A stretch of DNA of 64,000 bases from Gammaproteobacteria bacterium (GTDB lineage Bacteria > Pseudomonadota > Gammaproteobacteria > Chromatiales > Chromatiaceae), in the NCBI GenBank assembly GCA_030148485.1, contig JASBTJ010000040.1:1-64000 (forward strand), given 5' to 3'. Shown here in pieces: positions 52,128 to 60,079 of this stretch. The notes under the pieces were generated by a model. It did not search any database and had not been told where the DNA came from. It worked only from the letters and a program-made list of their open reading frames with translations. Made by a program: the position numbers and the translations under genes. The stretch's first letter is position 1, and every line of letters begins with the position of its first letter.

Positions 52128-52254
52128 TGCCAGACCTGTTGCAGGGTGATCGGGTGATCGCCACGACGTAGAATGGCGACACTTTAGTGGCACGCTAGCA
52201 CGACCCCCAAGGTCGCCCAAGCGGCGCGGCCCCACAGACTATGAGGTAGATACC

Positions 52255-52815
52255 GTGGCCCTTCGTATCAAAAGCCGCTGGCACGACGACGAACAGGAGC
52301 GCTCGGTCGAGGAAATCGGCGGCGCGCTGGCATTCATCATCTGGCGCATCGCCAAGGACAAGGCGATCAATCTGCATGGTCAGGACTTCGTCTACGAATC
52401 GGACGAACAACGCATGGCGGTGATCGTCGAATACCTGATCTTCCAGTTGCAGATCGTGGACCGGCTCGCCCGGGACCAGCTCGGTATGGACGATGAAAGC
52501 CGCCAAGCACTGGTCATCGAGTTGGCCCGGAAGCTGGCCGGTCACGTGCAGGACAACAGCGCCGACCTGTTCGGTCCGGGCGACTACGTGCAACCCTTTG
52601 TGGCAAAGCTGAACGAGCGCGGCGCCGAATACAGCGAGTTCAGTTACAAGGACGACGGGCCCTCGTATCCGTTCATGCGCCATCTGGGCTTCGAGATGCA
52701 GCGGATCATGGGCGACTCCCAGGCCAACCGCTGGGTGATCGACCAAGTGATGGACAAGGACGGCTACGAGGTGGACAAGGAACTGCGCCGAGCGGTATAC
52801 AACCTGTTCGACTGA
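52255..52815 (+). CDS. Conserved hypothetical protein
   Basis: This 186-residue helical protein starts at GTG 52255, preceded by GAGGTAG at a suitable distance. It begins MALRIKSRWHDDEQERSVEEIGGALAFIIWRIAKDKAINLHGQDFVYESDEQRMAVIVEYLIFQLQIVDRL. No cysteines or membrane segments. Divergent from the Sfum_1244-like gene across 127 bp. Closed by a strong bidirectional terminator. No family recognised. Confidence 0.78.
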   Translation: MALRIKSRWHDDEQERSVEEIGGALAFIIWRIAKDKAINLHGQDFVYESDEQRMAVIVEYLIFQLQIVDRLARDQLGMDDESRQALVIELARKLAGHVQDNSADLFGPGDYVQPFVAKLNERGAEYSEFSYKDDGPSYPFMRHLGFEMQRIMGDSQANRWVIDQVMDKDGYEVDKELRRAVYNLFD

Positions 52816-52841
52816 ACCTTGCCCGAGTCATTCAGGCAAAC

Positions 52842-52870
52842 AAAAAGGCGACCGTGTTGGTCGCCTTTTT
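52842..52870. terminator. Bidirectional rho-independent terminator
   Basis: Arms AAAAAGGCGACC (52842-52853) and GGTCGCCTTTTT (52859-52870), loop GTGTT. It serves both the plus-strand gene ending at 52815 and the minus-strand gene ending at 52973. Confidence 0.88.
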
Positions 52871-52972
52871 TGATGCGTGCCGGCCAGATCCGCGCCGGTA
52901 GCGAGACACAAAAAAGGTGGGGATCGCCCACCTGTTTTGCTCGGCCCTAAAGCCGTACAGGGAGAGGCCGGA

Positions 52973-53170
52973 TCAGCCTTTCGCCCAGTTACCCAGGTTA
53001 TCCAGGTTCTTTTCTTCGCCGTCGCCGTAGCCAGCTTCATAGGCCTCGGTCACGCGCTGCTCTTCACGCTTCGGGTTCTGCAGGAAGCCTGCCTGCCAGC
53101 CCTGGATGTACTCTTCGTCGACACCCATTTCTTCCATCTTGGTGACGGCGTCGTAGTAGAACTGGTTCAT
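52973..53170 (-). CDS. Small protein with RMF-like glycine/tyrosine pattern
   Basis: This 65-residue protein starts at ATG 53170 behind GGAG. MNQFYYDAVTKMEEMGVDEEYIQGWQAGFLQNPKREEQRVTEAYEAGYGDGEEKN has spaced aromatic-Gly motifs (GWQAG, AYEAGYGDG) reminiscent of ribosome modulation factor, but it is more acidic. The likeness is weak. Well-defined ribosome site and terminator argue for a real gene. Confidence 0.7.
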   Translation of the reverse strand: MNQFYYDAVTKMEEMGVDEEYIQGWQAGFLQNPKREEQRVTEAYEAGYGDGEEKNLDNLGNWAKG

Positions 53171-53466
53171 AATCCGGTCTCCGAAAGAAAGCCACAAACC
53201 TTAGCCCGGCATTTTCGCACGGGCTGTTTATGTGCCACAAGTACCTATTCGGAATCCTGCGGCCAGTCGCAACTTCTGAGCGTACAAATGCCCAGCGGCT
53301 GCAAAAACGGGGCATTAGAATAAGCTGTTTTACTGATGCCTGACAAGCGGATTTATGACCTGGGTCCGGTCGCCACGGAAATCCGCGCCGCCACGGGGTT
53401 GATCTTTGCCGCCCGGCTCACCATCCTTGCGCGCTTCGAGCCAATATTTATCAGCCCGGAGACGCC
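53171..53466. other. Gene-free stretch with TATTCGGAA motif
   Basis: This 296-bp divergent gap has no supported gene; a 51-codon frame at 53337 lacks a ribosome site and domain. TATTCGGAA (53246-53254) repeats an arm of the TauD-operon inverted repeat at 39603-39611. Promoters of the small RMF-like gene and the MoxR gene should lie here. Confidence 0.4.
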
Positions 53467-54510
53467 ATGCGCCCCGCCCAGTTGTTGACCATCCTGGATC
53501 GCGAGTTCCTCAGTACCGACGCCGGCCATCATACCCCGGTCATGCTTTGGGGCCCCCCTGGCGTGGGCAAATCCGACATGGTGCGCCTGACCGGTGACAA
53601 ACATGGCGTACAGGTAATCGACATCCGTCTGTCGCAAATGGAGCCCTCGGATCTGCGCGGCATTCCGTTTCGCGACGGCGACAACGTCGAATGGGCGGTA
53701 CCGGCGATCCTTCCCGATGCGCAACGTCACGGCAGCAAGGGTATTCTGTTCCTGGACGAGATCACCTCAGCACCGCCGAGCGTGTCCGCCGCCGCCTATC
53801 AGCTGATCCTCGATCGCCGCCTTGGCGAATACCAGGTTCCCGACGGCTGGGCGATCTTTGCCGCCGGCAACCGCCAGGGGGACCGCGGTGTTACTTATAC
53901 GATGCCGGCACCGCTGGCGAATCGTTTTTCGCATTTCGAGGTGGAGACCCATCTGGACGACTGGGTGGCCTGGGCCTACAAAAGCGGCATCGACGAGCGC
54001 GTCATCGCCTTTCTACGGTTCCGTCCGGAACTGCTGTTCGACTTCGACCCGGCGCACAACCCGGTGGCCTTCCCCTCGCCCCGTTCCTGGGAGTTCGCCC
54101 ACCGCGGCCTGCAGAAATTCGGCGACAACCCCGCGCTGCTGCAAGGCACCCTGCAAGCCTGCGTGGGTCCGGCCGCCGGTGTCGAACTGACCGCCTTCGT
54201 CAACAGCCTGGACAAGATGCCGGACCTGGACGACATCGTGGCTGGCAAGGACGTCCCCACGCCGGACGAAATCGACCTGCAATACGCCGTGGCTGCCGCG
54301 CTGGTGGGTCGCGCCATTCGTGCCAAGGACACCGCGGAAGGCGCCCGGGTGATCGGCAACATCCGCAACTACGCGCGCAGTTTCCCGCAGCGCGAGATGG
54401 GCGTGATGCTGGTCTCCGACCTGCATCGTGCGGTAGGCGAGTTCCTGTTCAGCGTGCCCGAATTCAGCGACTGGGCAAACGCCATCGCCGATGTGATGCT
54501 CTATCAGTAA
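53467..54510 (+). CDS. MoxR-family AAA+ ATPase
   Basis: This 347-residue protein has Walker A WGPPGVGKSDMVR near residue 30, Walker B GILFLDEITSAPP near 95, sensor FAAGNRQGDRG and arginine finger region APLANRFSHFEV. MoxR ATPases work as chaperones with a VWA-domain partner, here encoded 118 bp downstream. Client unknown. Confidence 0.93.
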   Translation: MRPAQLLTILDREFLSTDAGHHTPVMLWGPPGVGKSDMVRLTGDKHGVQVIDIRLSQMEPSDLRGIPFRDGDNVEWAVPAILPDAQRHGSKGILFLDEITSAPPSVSAAAYQLILDRRLGEYQVPDGWAIFAAGNRQGDRGVTYTMPAPLANRFSHFEVETHLDDWVAWAYKSGIDERVIAFLRFRPELLFDFDPAHNPVAFPSPRSWEFAHRGLQKFGDNPALLQGTLQACVGPAAGVELTAFVNSLDKMPDLDDIVAGKDVPTPDEIDLQYAVAAALVGRAIRAKDTAEGARVIGNIRNYARSFPQREMGVMLVSDLHRAVGEFLFSVPEFSDWANAIADVMLYQ

Positions 54511-54628
54511 CGTCAGGACCGCCCATGGCGGCACAAAGGACAGAGAGAAACGTGTTTACGAGTTCATGGCGTATTAACGATGCAATCCGCCCCCTCTGTG
54601 ATCTCTGCGCCGCTGTGGTGACTACCTC
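54511..54628. repeat. Possible dispersed repeat between moxR-like and VWA genes
   Basis: The gap has loosely inverted tracts (GGACAGAGAGAA on the left, CCTCTGTGATCTCTG on the right) like dispersed elements remembered from other gammaproteobacteria. No other copy was seen in this window. Confidence 0.3.
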
Positions 54629-55975
54629 ATGTCGATAGACCTTCAAGCCATCGAGACCAAGCTCACCGCGGCCAGGACCAAGCTGATCCTGGACAAGCCG
54701 TTTTTGGGGGCGCTGGTATTGCGACTGCCGATGGTTGCCGCCAACCCCGACTGGTGCCCCACCACGGCCACCGACGCGCGTAAGTTCTATTACAACGCCG
54801 AGTTCATCGACAGCCTGTCGATGAACCAGACCCAGTTCATGTTGGCCCACGAGGCGTTACACTGTGCGCTGTCGCATTTCGCCCGGCGCCAACACCGGGT
54901 CAAACACCGCTGGGACCTGGCCTGCGATTATGCCATCAACCCCCTGCTCATCGAAGACGGCCTGTCACCGCCGCCCAACTATCAGGTGATGCCCGAGTAC
55001 AAGGGCATGACAGCAGAAGAGATCTACCCCCTGCTGCAAGACAACGAGGACAATGAGACCCTCGACCAACACGTCTACGACAAGGAATCCGAAGGTGGCG
55101 GCGGGGCCGGCAACAACCCGCCCCCGGAACAGCGGCAGGAACAGAAACCGCAGGACAAGAAGCCCGACCCGGAGGACCGGGACCCTGATCAGGAACCGTC
55201 CGACGGCAAGGGCAACCAACAGGAACAGGACCTCGAGCAGCCGGGCGGCCAGGGCGAGGGCGAGCAGCCGCAACAACCCCAGGGCAGCCCCACCGAGGCC
55301 GACGACGACGGCGAAGCCGACACACCGCCGCCGCTGACGCCCGACGAGCGCGACACCCTGGACGTACAGTGGCAGCAGCGCCTGGCGGGCGCCGCCCAAC
55401 AGGCCATGCAGGCCGGCAAGCTCGGCGGCACCCTGGCGCGCATGATCGACCACCTGCTGCAGCCGCAACTGCCGTGGCGCATGCTGCTGGCGCGCTACAT
55501 GACCGCGGTCGCGCGCGACGATTTCAGCTACATGCGCCCAAGCCGACGCGAAGGCGACGCCATCCTGCCGTCGCTGCGCTCTTCGCAGGTCGAGGTGGTG
55601 GTCGCCCTGGATACCAGTGGCTCCATCAAAACCAGCGAAATCGACGAATTCATCGCCGAAATCAACGCCATCAAGGGTCAAATGCGCGCCCGTGTTACCT
55701 TGATACCCTGTGACTCGACGATTCCTGACGGCGCGCCCTGGATCTACGAGCCTTGGGAGGAGTTCAGCTTCCCCCACAGCGTCAAAGGCGGCGGGGGAAC
55801 GGACTTTCGCCCGGTCTTCGATTGGATAGCACGATCCGACCGCCGCCCGGAACTGCTGGTCTACTTCACCGACGCCGCGGGCAGTTTTCCGGAACATGAA
55901 CCGAACTTCGATGTGCTTTGGCTAGTCAAGGGGAAGCAGAAAGTGCCCTGGGGCCAGCGCGTGCAATTGAACTGA
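54629..55975 (+). CDS. VWA-like protein with putative metallopeptidase domain
   Basis: This 448-residue protein has an N-terminal domain with the zinc-like motif FMLAHEALHCALSHF near residue 75, a long low-complexity acidic and Gln/Pro/Gly linker (about 150-235) and a C-terminal VWA-like domain (VVVALDTSGSIKTSEID near 325, MIDAS-type DTSGS). This matches the DUF2201/metallopeptidase-VWA partner of MoxR ATPases. The linker is unusual in composition but common in the family. The next gene starts after only 6 bp. Confidence 0.9.
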   Translation: MSIDLQAIETKLTAARTKLILDKPFLGALVLRLPMVAANPDWCPTTATDARKFYYNAEFIDSLSMNQTQFMLAHEALHCALSHFARRQHRVKHRWDLACDYAINPLLIEDGLSPPPNYQVMPEYKGMTAEEIYPLLQDNEDNETLDQHVYDKESEGGGGAGNNPPPEQRQEQKPQDKKPDPEDRDPDQEPSDGKGNQQEQDLEQPGGQGEGEQPQQPQGSPTEADDDGEADTPPPLTPDERDTLDVQWQQRLAGAAQQAMQAGKLGGTLARMIDHLLQPQLPWRMLLARYMTAVARDDFSYMRPSRREGDAILPSLRSSQVEVVVALDTSGSIKTSEIDEFIAEINAIKGQMRARVTLIPCDSTIPDGAPWIYEPWEEFSFPHSVKGGGGTDFRPVFDWIARSDRRPELLVYFTDAAGSFPEHEPNFDVLWLVKGKQKVPWGQRVQLN

Positions 55976-55981
55976 GAGACT

Positions 55982-57460
55982 ATGGCCGTCATTCCCTCCC
56001 GCAAAACCCTGGGCGGTGCGTTCACCGCACTTACCGTGAGCGCCTTGCTGGTCCTACCCGGGGCGGGAAATGCGGATGCCTTGCCGACCCTGCCGGACTT
56101 CGGCGACGTCTCCGGCAACGTGCTCACGCCGGCCGCGGAGCGCCGCTTGGGGCAGGCCTTCATGCGCAGCGTGCGTGCCAGCGAAAAGGTGCTCGACGAC
56201 CCGCTGCTGGACGACTATCTGACCGACCTGGGCAAGCGCCTGACCCGACACACGGACGCCGGCGTCGACGGCTTCCATTTCTTCTTTCTGCAAGACCCCA
56301 GCGTCAACGCGTTCGCCGGCCCCGGGGGCTATATCGGGGTCCACACCGGACTGGTCACCACCTCCGAGTCCGAAAGCGAGCTTGCCGCCGTGCTGGCGCA
56401 CGAGATCGCACACGTCACCCAACTCCACCTAGCGCGCACTTGGCAGGCGGCCAGCGACATGAGCATTCCGCAAGCCGCCGTATTGATCGCGGCAGCGGCC
56501 CTTGGCGCCACCGTGGGCGGCGAAGCGGCGATCGCCGCCGCGCTGGGCGGCCAGGCGGCGATCCTGCAAAGACAGATCGATTTCACCCGTGCCAACGAGC
56601 AGGAAGCGGACCGTGTCGGCATCGATCTGCTGACCCAGGCGGGGTTCGACCCGCGTGCCATGGCCAGCTTCTTCACCCGTATGGGACGCGCCAACCGCGA
56701 TCAGTCGATACAGGTCCCGGAATTCCTCAGAACCCACCCGATCACCACCAGCCGGGTCGCCGAAGCCATGGACCGGGCGGCCAGCATTGGTTATCGCCAG
56801 CCCTCTGACGATCTGCGTTACCAACTGGTGCGGGCCCGGCTGAACGTGTTGCAGGCGATCGACCCGGCCACCGAGGTCAGCGATCTACAGCGAGCGCTCG
56901 ATGACGGGCGCTTTCGCAACCGGGATGCAACGCGCTACGCGCTGGCCCTGGCGTTGGGAGCCGACCAGCGCCCCGTCCAAGGGCTCGCCATTGCCGCGGA
57001 ATTATTGAAGGCACGACCGGGCATCATCGAGTATGCCGCCGCAGCGGCGGATCTGGCCGCCCGCAGCGGCGACTATGCGCGTGCGCTGAGCATCCTTGAT
57101 CAGGCTGAGCGTCAGCATCCGAACAACCTGCCGTTGCTGTTGCTGCGCGGGCGTCTGTTGCTCGAAGCCAAGCGTCCCAAAGACGCTTTGACGGTCGCCA
57201 AACAGCTCACGGACGGTTGGCCCTCGGATCCCCGCGCCCAGTCCCTGGCGGCACGCATCTACGGCGTGAACGGACAAACCCTGACCGCTTACGAACACTT
57301 GGCCCAGGAGAAGTTTCTGCAGGGCAACGCGCAAGGTGCGGTACGCCAGATCGAGATCGCACTACGCCTACCGGATTTGGATTTCTTCAACGCCAGTCGC
57401 CTGGAATCCCAGCTGGAACGCTATCGGGCGGAACTCGCCGTGATCCGCGACAGTCAGTAG
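55982..57460 (+). CDS. M48 metalloprotease with TPR domain (BepA-like)
   Basis: This 492-residue protein has a signal peptide (LTVSALLVLPGAGNADA) for export, M48 motif HEIAHVTQLH near residue 140 with the third ligand in NEQEADRVG near 205, and C-terminal TPR repeats from about 290. BepA-type proteases tend outer-membrane protein and LptD assembly in the periplasm. Separated from the VWA gene by 6 bp, so co-transcribed. Confidence 0.93.
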   Translation: MAVIPSRKTLGGAFTALTVSALLVLPGAGNADALPTLPDFGDVSGNVLTPAAERRLGQAFMRSVRASEKVLDDPLLDDYLTDLGKRLTRHTDAGVDGFHFFFLQDPSVNAFAGPGGYIGVHTGLVTTSESESELAAVLAHEIAHVTQLHLARTWQAASDMSIPQAAVLIAAAALGATVGGEAAIAAALGGQAAILQRQIDFTRANEQEADRVGIDLLTQAGFDPRAMASFFTRMGRANRDQSIQVPEFLRTHPITTSRVAEAMDRAASIGYRQPSDDLRYQLVRARLNVLQAIDPATEVSDLQRALDDGRFRNRDATRYALALALGADQRPVQGLAIAAELLKARPGIIEYAAAAADLAARSGDYARALSILDQAERQHPNNLPLLLLRGRLLLEAKRPKDALTVAKQLTDGWPSDPRAQSLAARIYGVNGQTLTAYEHLAQEKFLQGNAQGAVRQIEIALRLPDLDFFNASRLESQLERYRAELAVIRDSQ

Positions 57461-57525
57461 GACTGCGAAAAGCCAAAATGGCGCAAATATAAGCAAAATC
57501 TAATGTTTTTGACCAAAAATAGTCC

Positions 57526-57553
57526 TTGCCAAGCGTCAGCCAATGATTATCCT
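57526..57553 (+). promoter_or_regulatory. Candidate sox promoter
   Basis: TTGCCA (57526-57531), 16 bp, TATCCT (57548-57553), in an AT-rich part of the 232-bp gap upstream of soxX. The match is moderate. A TTGACC further left is less well placed. Confidence 0.35.
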
Positions 57554-57692
57554 ATCGCTACCCGCTCAGGGAATGGTTTCGGCTCCAAGCGCTTGTCGCT
57601 GGCAGGCGGTATGACAGCCACCCGGAAGCCGTAATAACGAGAACTCACCCCTTCCACCACAAGTAGAAATCGAGTCTGTAGGAGGACATGTG

Positions 57693-58067
57693 ATGCGGAA
57701 GACCGCGAAATTTCTGGCAACGGCGGCGTCCTTGGCTGTTTTGGTCGGCAGTGCAAGCCTCGTCCCGCAAACCGCCTCTGCCGCTGCCCATGGCGACATG
57801 GTCAAGCAAGGCAAAGAAGTCGCCTTCGATCGCAAAAAGGGCAACTGTCTGGCTTGCCACATGATGGACGACGGCACCAGCCCGGGCGACATCGGCCCGC
57901 CCCTCGTTGCCATGAAGGCACGCTTCCCGGACAAGGCCAAACTGCGCGCGCAGATCTGGGATCCCCAGGTGAACAATCCTGAGACCCGCATGCCGCCGTT
58001 CGGCAAACACAAGATTATCAGTGAAAAAGAAATCGACGCTATCGTCGAGTATCTCTACACCCTGTGA
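57693..58067 (+). CDS. soxX: SoxX, monohaem cytochrome c of SoxAX
   Basis: This 124-residue exported protein (signal FLATAASLAVLVGSASL...ASA) has a single haem site CLACH, DIGPPLVAMKARFPD and the methionine ligand in TRMPPFGKHKIISEKEIDAIVEYLYTL. It pairs with SoxA to attach thiosulfate to SoxY. I chose ATG at 57693, seven bases after AGGAGG; GTG three bases earlier is possible. Confidence 0.97.
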   Translation: MRKTAKFLATAASLAVLVGSASLVPQTASAAAHGDMVKQGKEVAFDRKKGNCLACHMMDDGTSPGDIGPPLVAMKARFPDKAKLRAQIWDPQVNNPETRMPPFGKHKIISEKEIDAIVEYLYTL

Positions 58068-58105
58068 CCGGCAACTCACAGTAGACCCAACTAGGAGTTA
58101 AGTTG

Positions 58106-58582
58106 ATGAACACAAGCATGAAACGTCGGGTATTTCTGAAGGGCTCCCTGGCCGCAAGCGCCATGGGTGCCGCTGTGGGCGCCGGCCTGCTGACCCCTCA
58201 AGCCGTCTTGGCCGCATGGCCGAAGGCTGCTTTCGAGGCCAAGAAGGTGGAAGACTCTCTGAGCAACCTGATGGGCACGGCAGCGACCGACGCCTCCAGC
58301 GATATCACCGTCAAGGCCCCGGACATCGCCGAAAACGGCGCCGTGGTCCCCGTGACCGTCTCCACCAGCATCGCAGGCGTGGAGTCCATCGCCATCCTGG
58401 CCGAAAAGAACCCGTCCCCGCTGGCGGCTTCCTTCGACCTGGGTAAAGGCGCAGAAGGCTTTGTTTCCACCCGTATCAAGATGGGTAAGACCGGCGACGT
58501 GATCGGCGTCGTCAAGGCCGGCGGCAAGCTGTACGCAGCCCGCAAAGGCGTCAAGGTCACCATCGGTGGTTGCGGCGGCTGA
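58106..58582 (+). CDS. soxY: SoxY, thiosulfate-carrier subunit
   Basis: This 158-residue protein has a twin-arginine signal (KRRVFLKGSLAASAMGAAVGAGLL) and the carrier C-terminus GGCGG. The cysteine there bears the sulfur intermediates. ATG at 58106 follows AGGAG. Partner of SoxZ encoded next. No soxB or soxCD is seen in the window. Confidence 0.97.
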   Translation: MNTSMKRRVFLKGSLAASAMGAAVGAGLLTPQAVLAAWPKAAFEAKKVEDSLSNLMGTAATDASSDITVKAPDIAENGAVVPVTVSTSIAGVESIAILAEKNPSPLAASFDLGKGAEGFVSTRIKMGKTGDVIGVVKAGGKLYAARKGVKVTIGGCGG

Positions 58583-58633
58583 TCGCCCCCACTCCCCACG
58601 GATACATACAAAGTCATTACGAGGTTTAGAGAA

Positions 58634-58945
58634 ATGGCCAAATCGATCAAACTCCGCGCCAGCGCCAAAGGTGATGAAGTCACCGTCAAGTGCCTGATCA
58701 CCCACCCGATGGAAACCGGCTCCCGCAAGGACAAGGCCGGCAAGCCCATCCCCGCCCACTACATCACCGAAGTGACCGGCGAGCATGGCAGCAACAAGGT
58801 GATGACCGCCTATTGGGGCGGTGGTGTGTCCAAGAACCCGTACTTGTCGTTCAAGTTCAAGGGCGGCAAGCCCGGAGACGAAGTCAAGATATCCTGGGTG
58901 GACAACCAGGGCAACAGCGACAGCTCGTCCGCCAAAATCAAATAA
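58634..58945 (+). CDS. soxZ: SoxZ, SoxY partner
   Basis: This 103-residue immunoglobulin-like protein (MAKSIKLRASAKGDEVTVKCLITHPMETGSRKDKAGKPIPAHYI) forms the heterodimer with SoxY in the periplasm; it has no signal peptide and is exported with SoxY by the Tat system. Position soxXYZA is standard for bacteria with the branched thiosulfate pathway that stores sulfur. Confidence 0.97.
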   Translation: MAKSIKLRASAKGDEVTVKCLITHPMETGSRKDKAGKPIPAHYITEVTGEHGSNKVMTAYWGGGVSKNPYLSFKFKGGKPGDEVKISWVDNQGNSDSSSAKIK

Positions 58946-59021
58946 GCACGCCTAAGGCAATGGTGGCGCCCGGCCCTTCGCGGGCCGGGCGAAATAACCC
59001 ACTTGGGGAGGAGAGATACCC

Positions 59022-59873
59022 ATGAAAAAAAGCATCTTCGCAGTCGCTGCCCTTTGCATGGTAAGCGCTACTGCCGCGACCGCCGGCGAGAAGGCCGGCG
59101 ATAGCACCCCGGCACAAGACCTGGAGAAGTACCGCAGCTTCTTCATGAAGCGCTTCCCGGGCGTGCCCCTGCAGGAATTCGCCAACGGCGTGAACGCCGT
59201 CAGCCCGGCCAACCGCGAGAACTGGGAGGCCATCGAGGAATTCCCGCCTTACGAGCCCATGATCGAGGAAGGTAAGGCCTTGTGGGAAAAGCCGTTCGCC
59301 AACGGCAAGACCTACAGCGCCTGCTTTGCAGAAGGTCCGGGACAGCGTAAGAACTACCCTTACTGGGATGCCAATCGCAAGATGGTCGTGACCATGGAAA
59401 TGGCCGTCAATGAGTGCCGCACGGCGAACGGCGAGAAGCCCCTGAAGTACAAGAAAGGCGCCATCACCCGCCTGACCGCTTACATGGCGTACATGTCCCG
59501 TGGCCAGAAAACCGATGTGAAGGTACCGATGAACGACTCGGGCGCAGTGGCTGCCTACAACGACGGCAAGAGCTTCTACTTCGCCCGTCGTGGTCAGCTG
59601 AACTTCTCCTGCGCTCAGTGCCACTTGGAAAGCGCCGGTCAGCGTGTACGTACCAACGTACTGAGCCCGTCCCTGGGTCACACTACCGGTTGGCCGGTTT
59701 ACCGCTCCAAGTGGGGCGACCTGGGCACCCTGCACCGTCGTTTCGGCGGCTGCAACAAGCAGGTTCGCGCCAAGCCCTTCAAGGCGCAGGGCAAGGAATA
59801 CCGTAACCTGGAGTACTTCCTGACCCACATGAGCAACGGCATCGAATACAACGGCCCCTCGGCCCGTCAGTAA
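59022..59873 (+). CDS. soxA: SoxA, monohaem type
   Basis: This 283-residue protein has a signal peptide (AVAALCMVSATAATA) and one CxxCH (CAQCHLE near residue 200). The N-terminal haem site of dihaem SoxA is reduced to YSACFAEG. The active-site cysteine (FGGCNKQVRAKPF near 245) is present. Together with SoxX it forms the c-type haem enzyme that couples thiosulfate to SoxYZ. A strong terminator follows. Confidence 0.96.
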   Translation: MKKSIFAVAALCMVSATAATAGEKAGDSTPAQDLEKYRSFFMKRFPGVPLQEFANGVNAVSPANRENWEAIEEFPPYEPMIEEGKALWEKPFANGKTYSACFAEGPGQRKNYPYWDANRKMVVTMEMAVNECRTANGEKPLKYKKGAITRLTAYMAYMSRGQKTDVKVPMNDSGAVAAYNDGKSFYFARRGQLNFSCAQCHLESAGQRVRTNVLSPSLGHTTGWPVYRSKWGDLGTLHRRFGGCNKQVRAKPFKAQGKEYRNLEYFLTHMSNGIEYNGPSARQ

Positions 59874-59891
59874 GCGATACCCGCTCGACCG

Positions 59892-59925
59892 AAAAGCCCG
59901 GCCTTCTGGCCGGGCTTTTTTTTTT
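59892..59925 (+). terminator. Terminator of the soxXYZA operon
   Basis: Stem AAAAGCCCGGCC / GGCCGGGCTTTT, loop TTCT, with a ten-base T-run up to 59925. Strong rho-independent type. It marks the boundary with the acquired-looking region beyond. Confidence 0.92.
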
Positions 59926-60007
59926 ATTCCATATACACCACCTATCAGTGCAACATCTGCACGTTATGAGGTGATGTGCGGGTATGGATACCCAGTAAAG
60001 CGAGCAG

Positions 60008-60068
60008 GAAGTGCAAGACTTGCACTTCTTGAAGATGCGGCCTATACTGTGTGCAAATGTTGAACACA
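60008..60068 (+). promoter_or_regulatory. Recombinase promoter covered by palindromes
   Basis: Exact arms GAAGTGCAAG (60008-60017) and CTTGCACTTC (60019-60028) around one A. The -35 box TTGCAC (60020-60025) lies in the right arm, and TATACT (60043-60048) follows after 17 bp. A second near-palindrome TGTGTGCAA-ATG-TTGAACACA spans 60048-60068 near the transcription start. GTGCAA also occurs at 59948, 60011 and 60051. Confidence 0.6.
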
Positions 60069-60079
60069 AAGGTCGCCTA

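Noticed and set aside
53337-53492. 51-codon frame before the MoxR gene
   Set aside because: It overlaps the MoxR start, has no ribosome site and no recognisable sequence.
59022-59873. SoxA as a dihaem protein
   Set aside because: Only one CxxCH motif is present; the first site has a lone cysteine.
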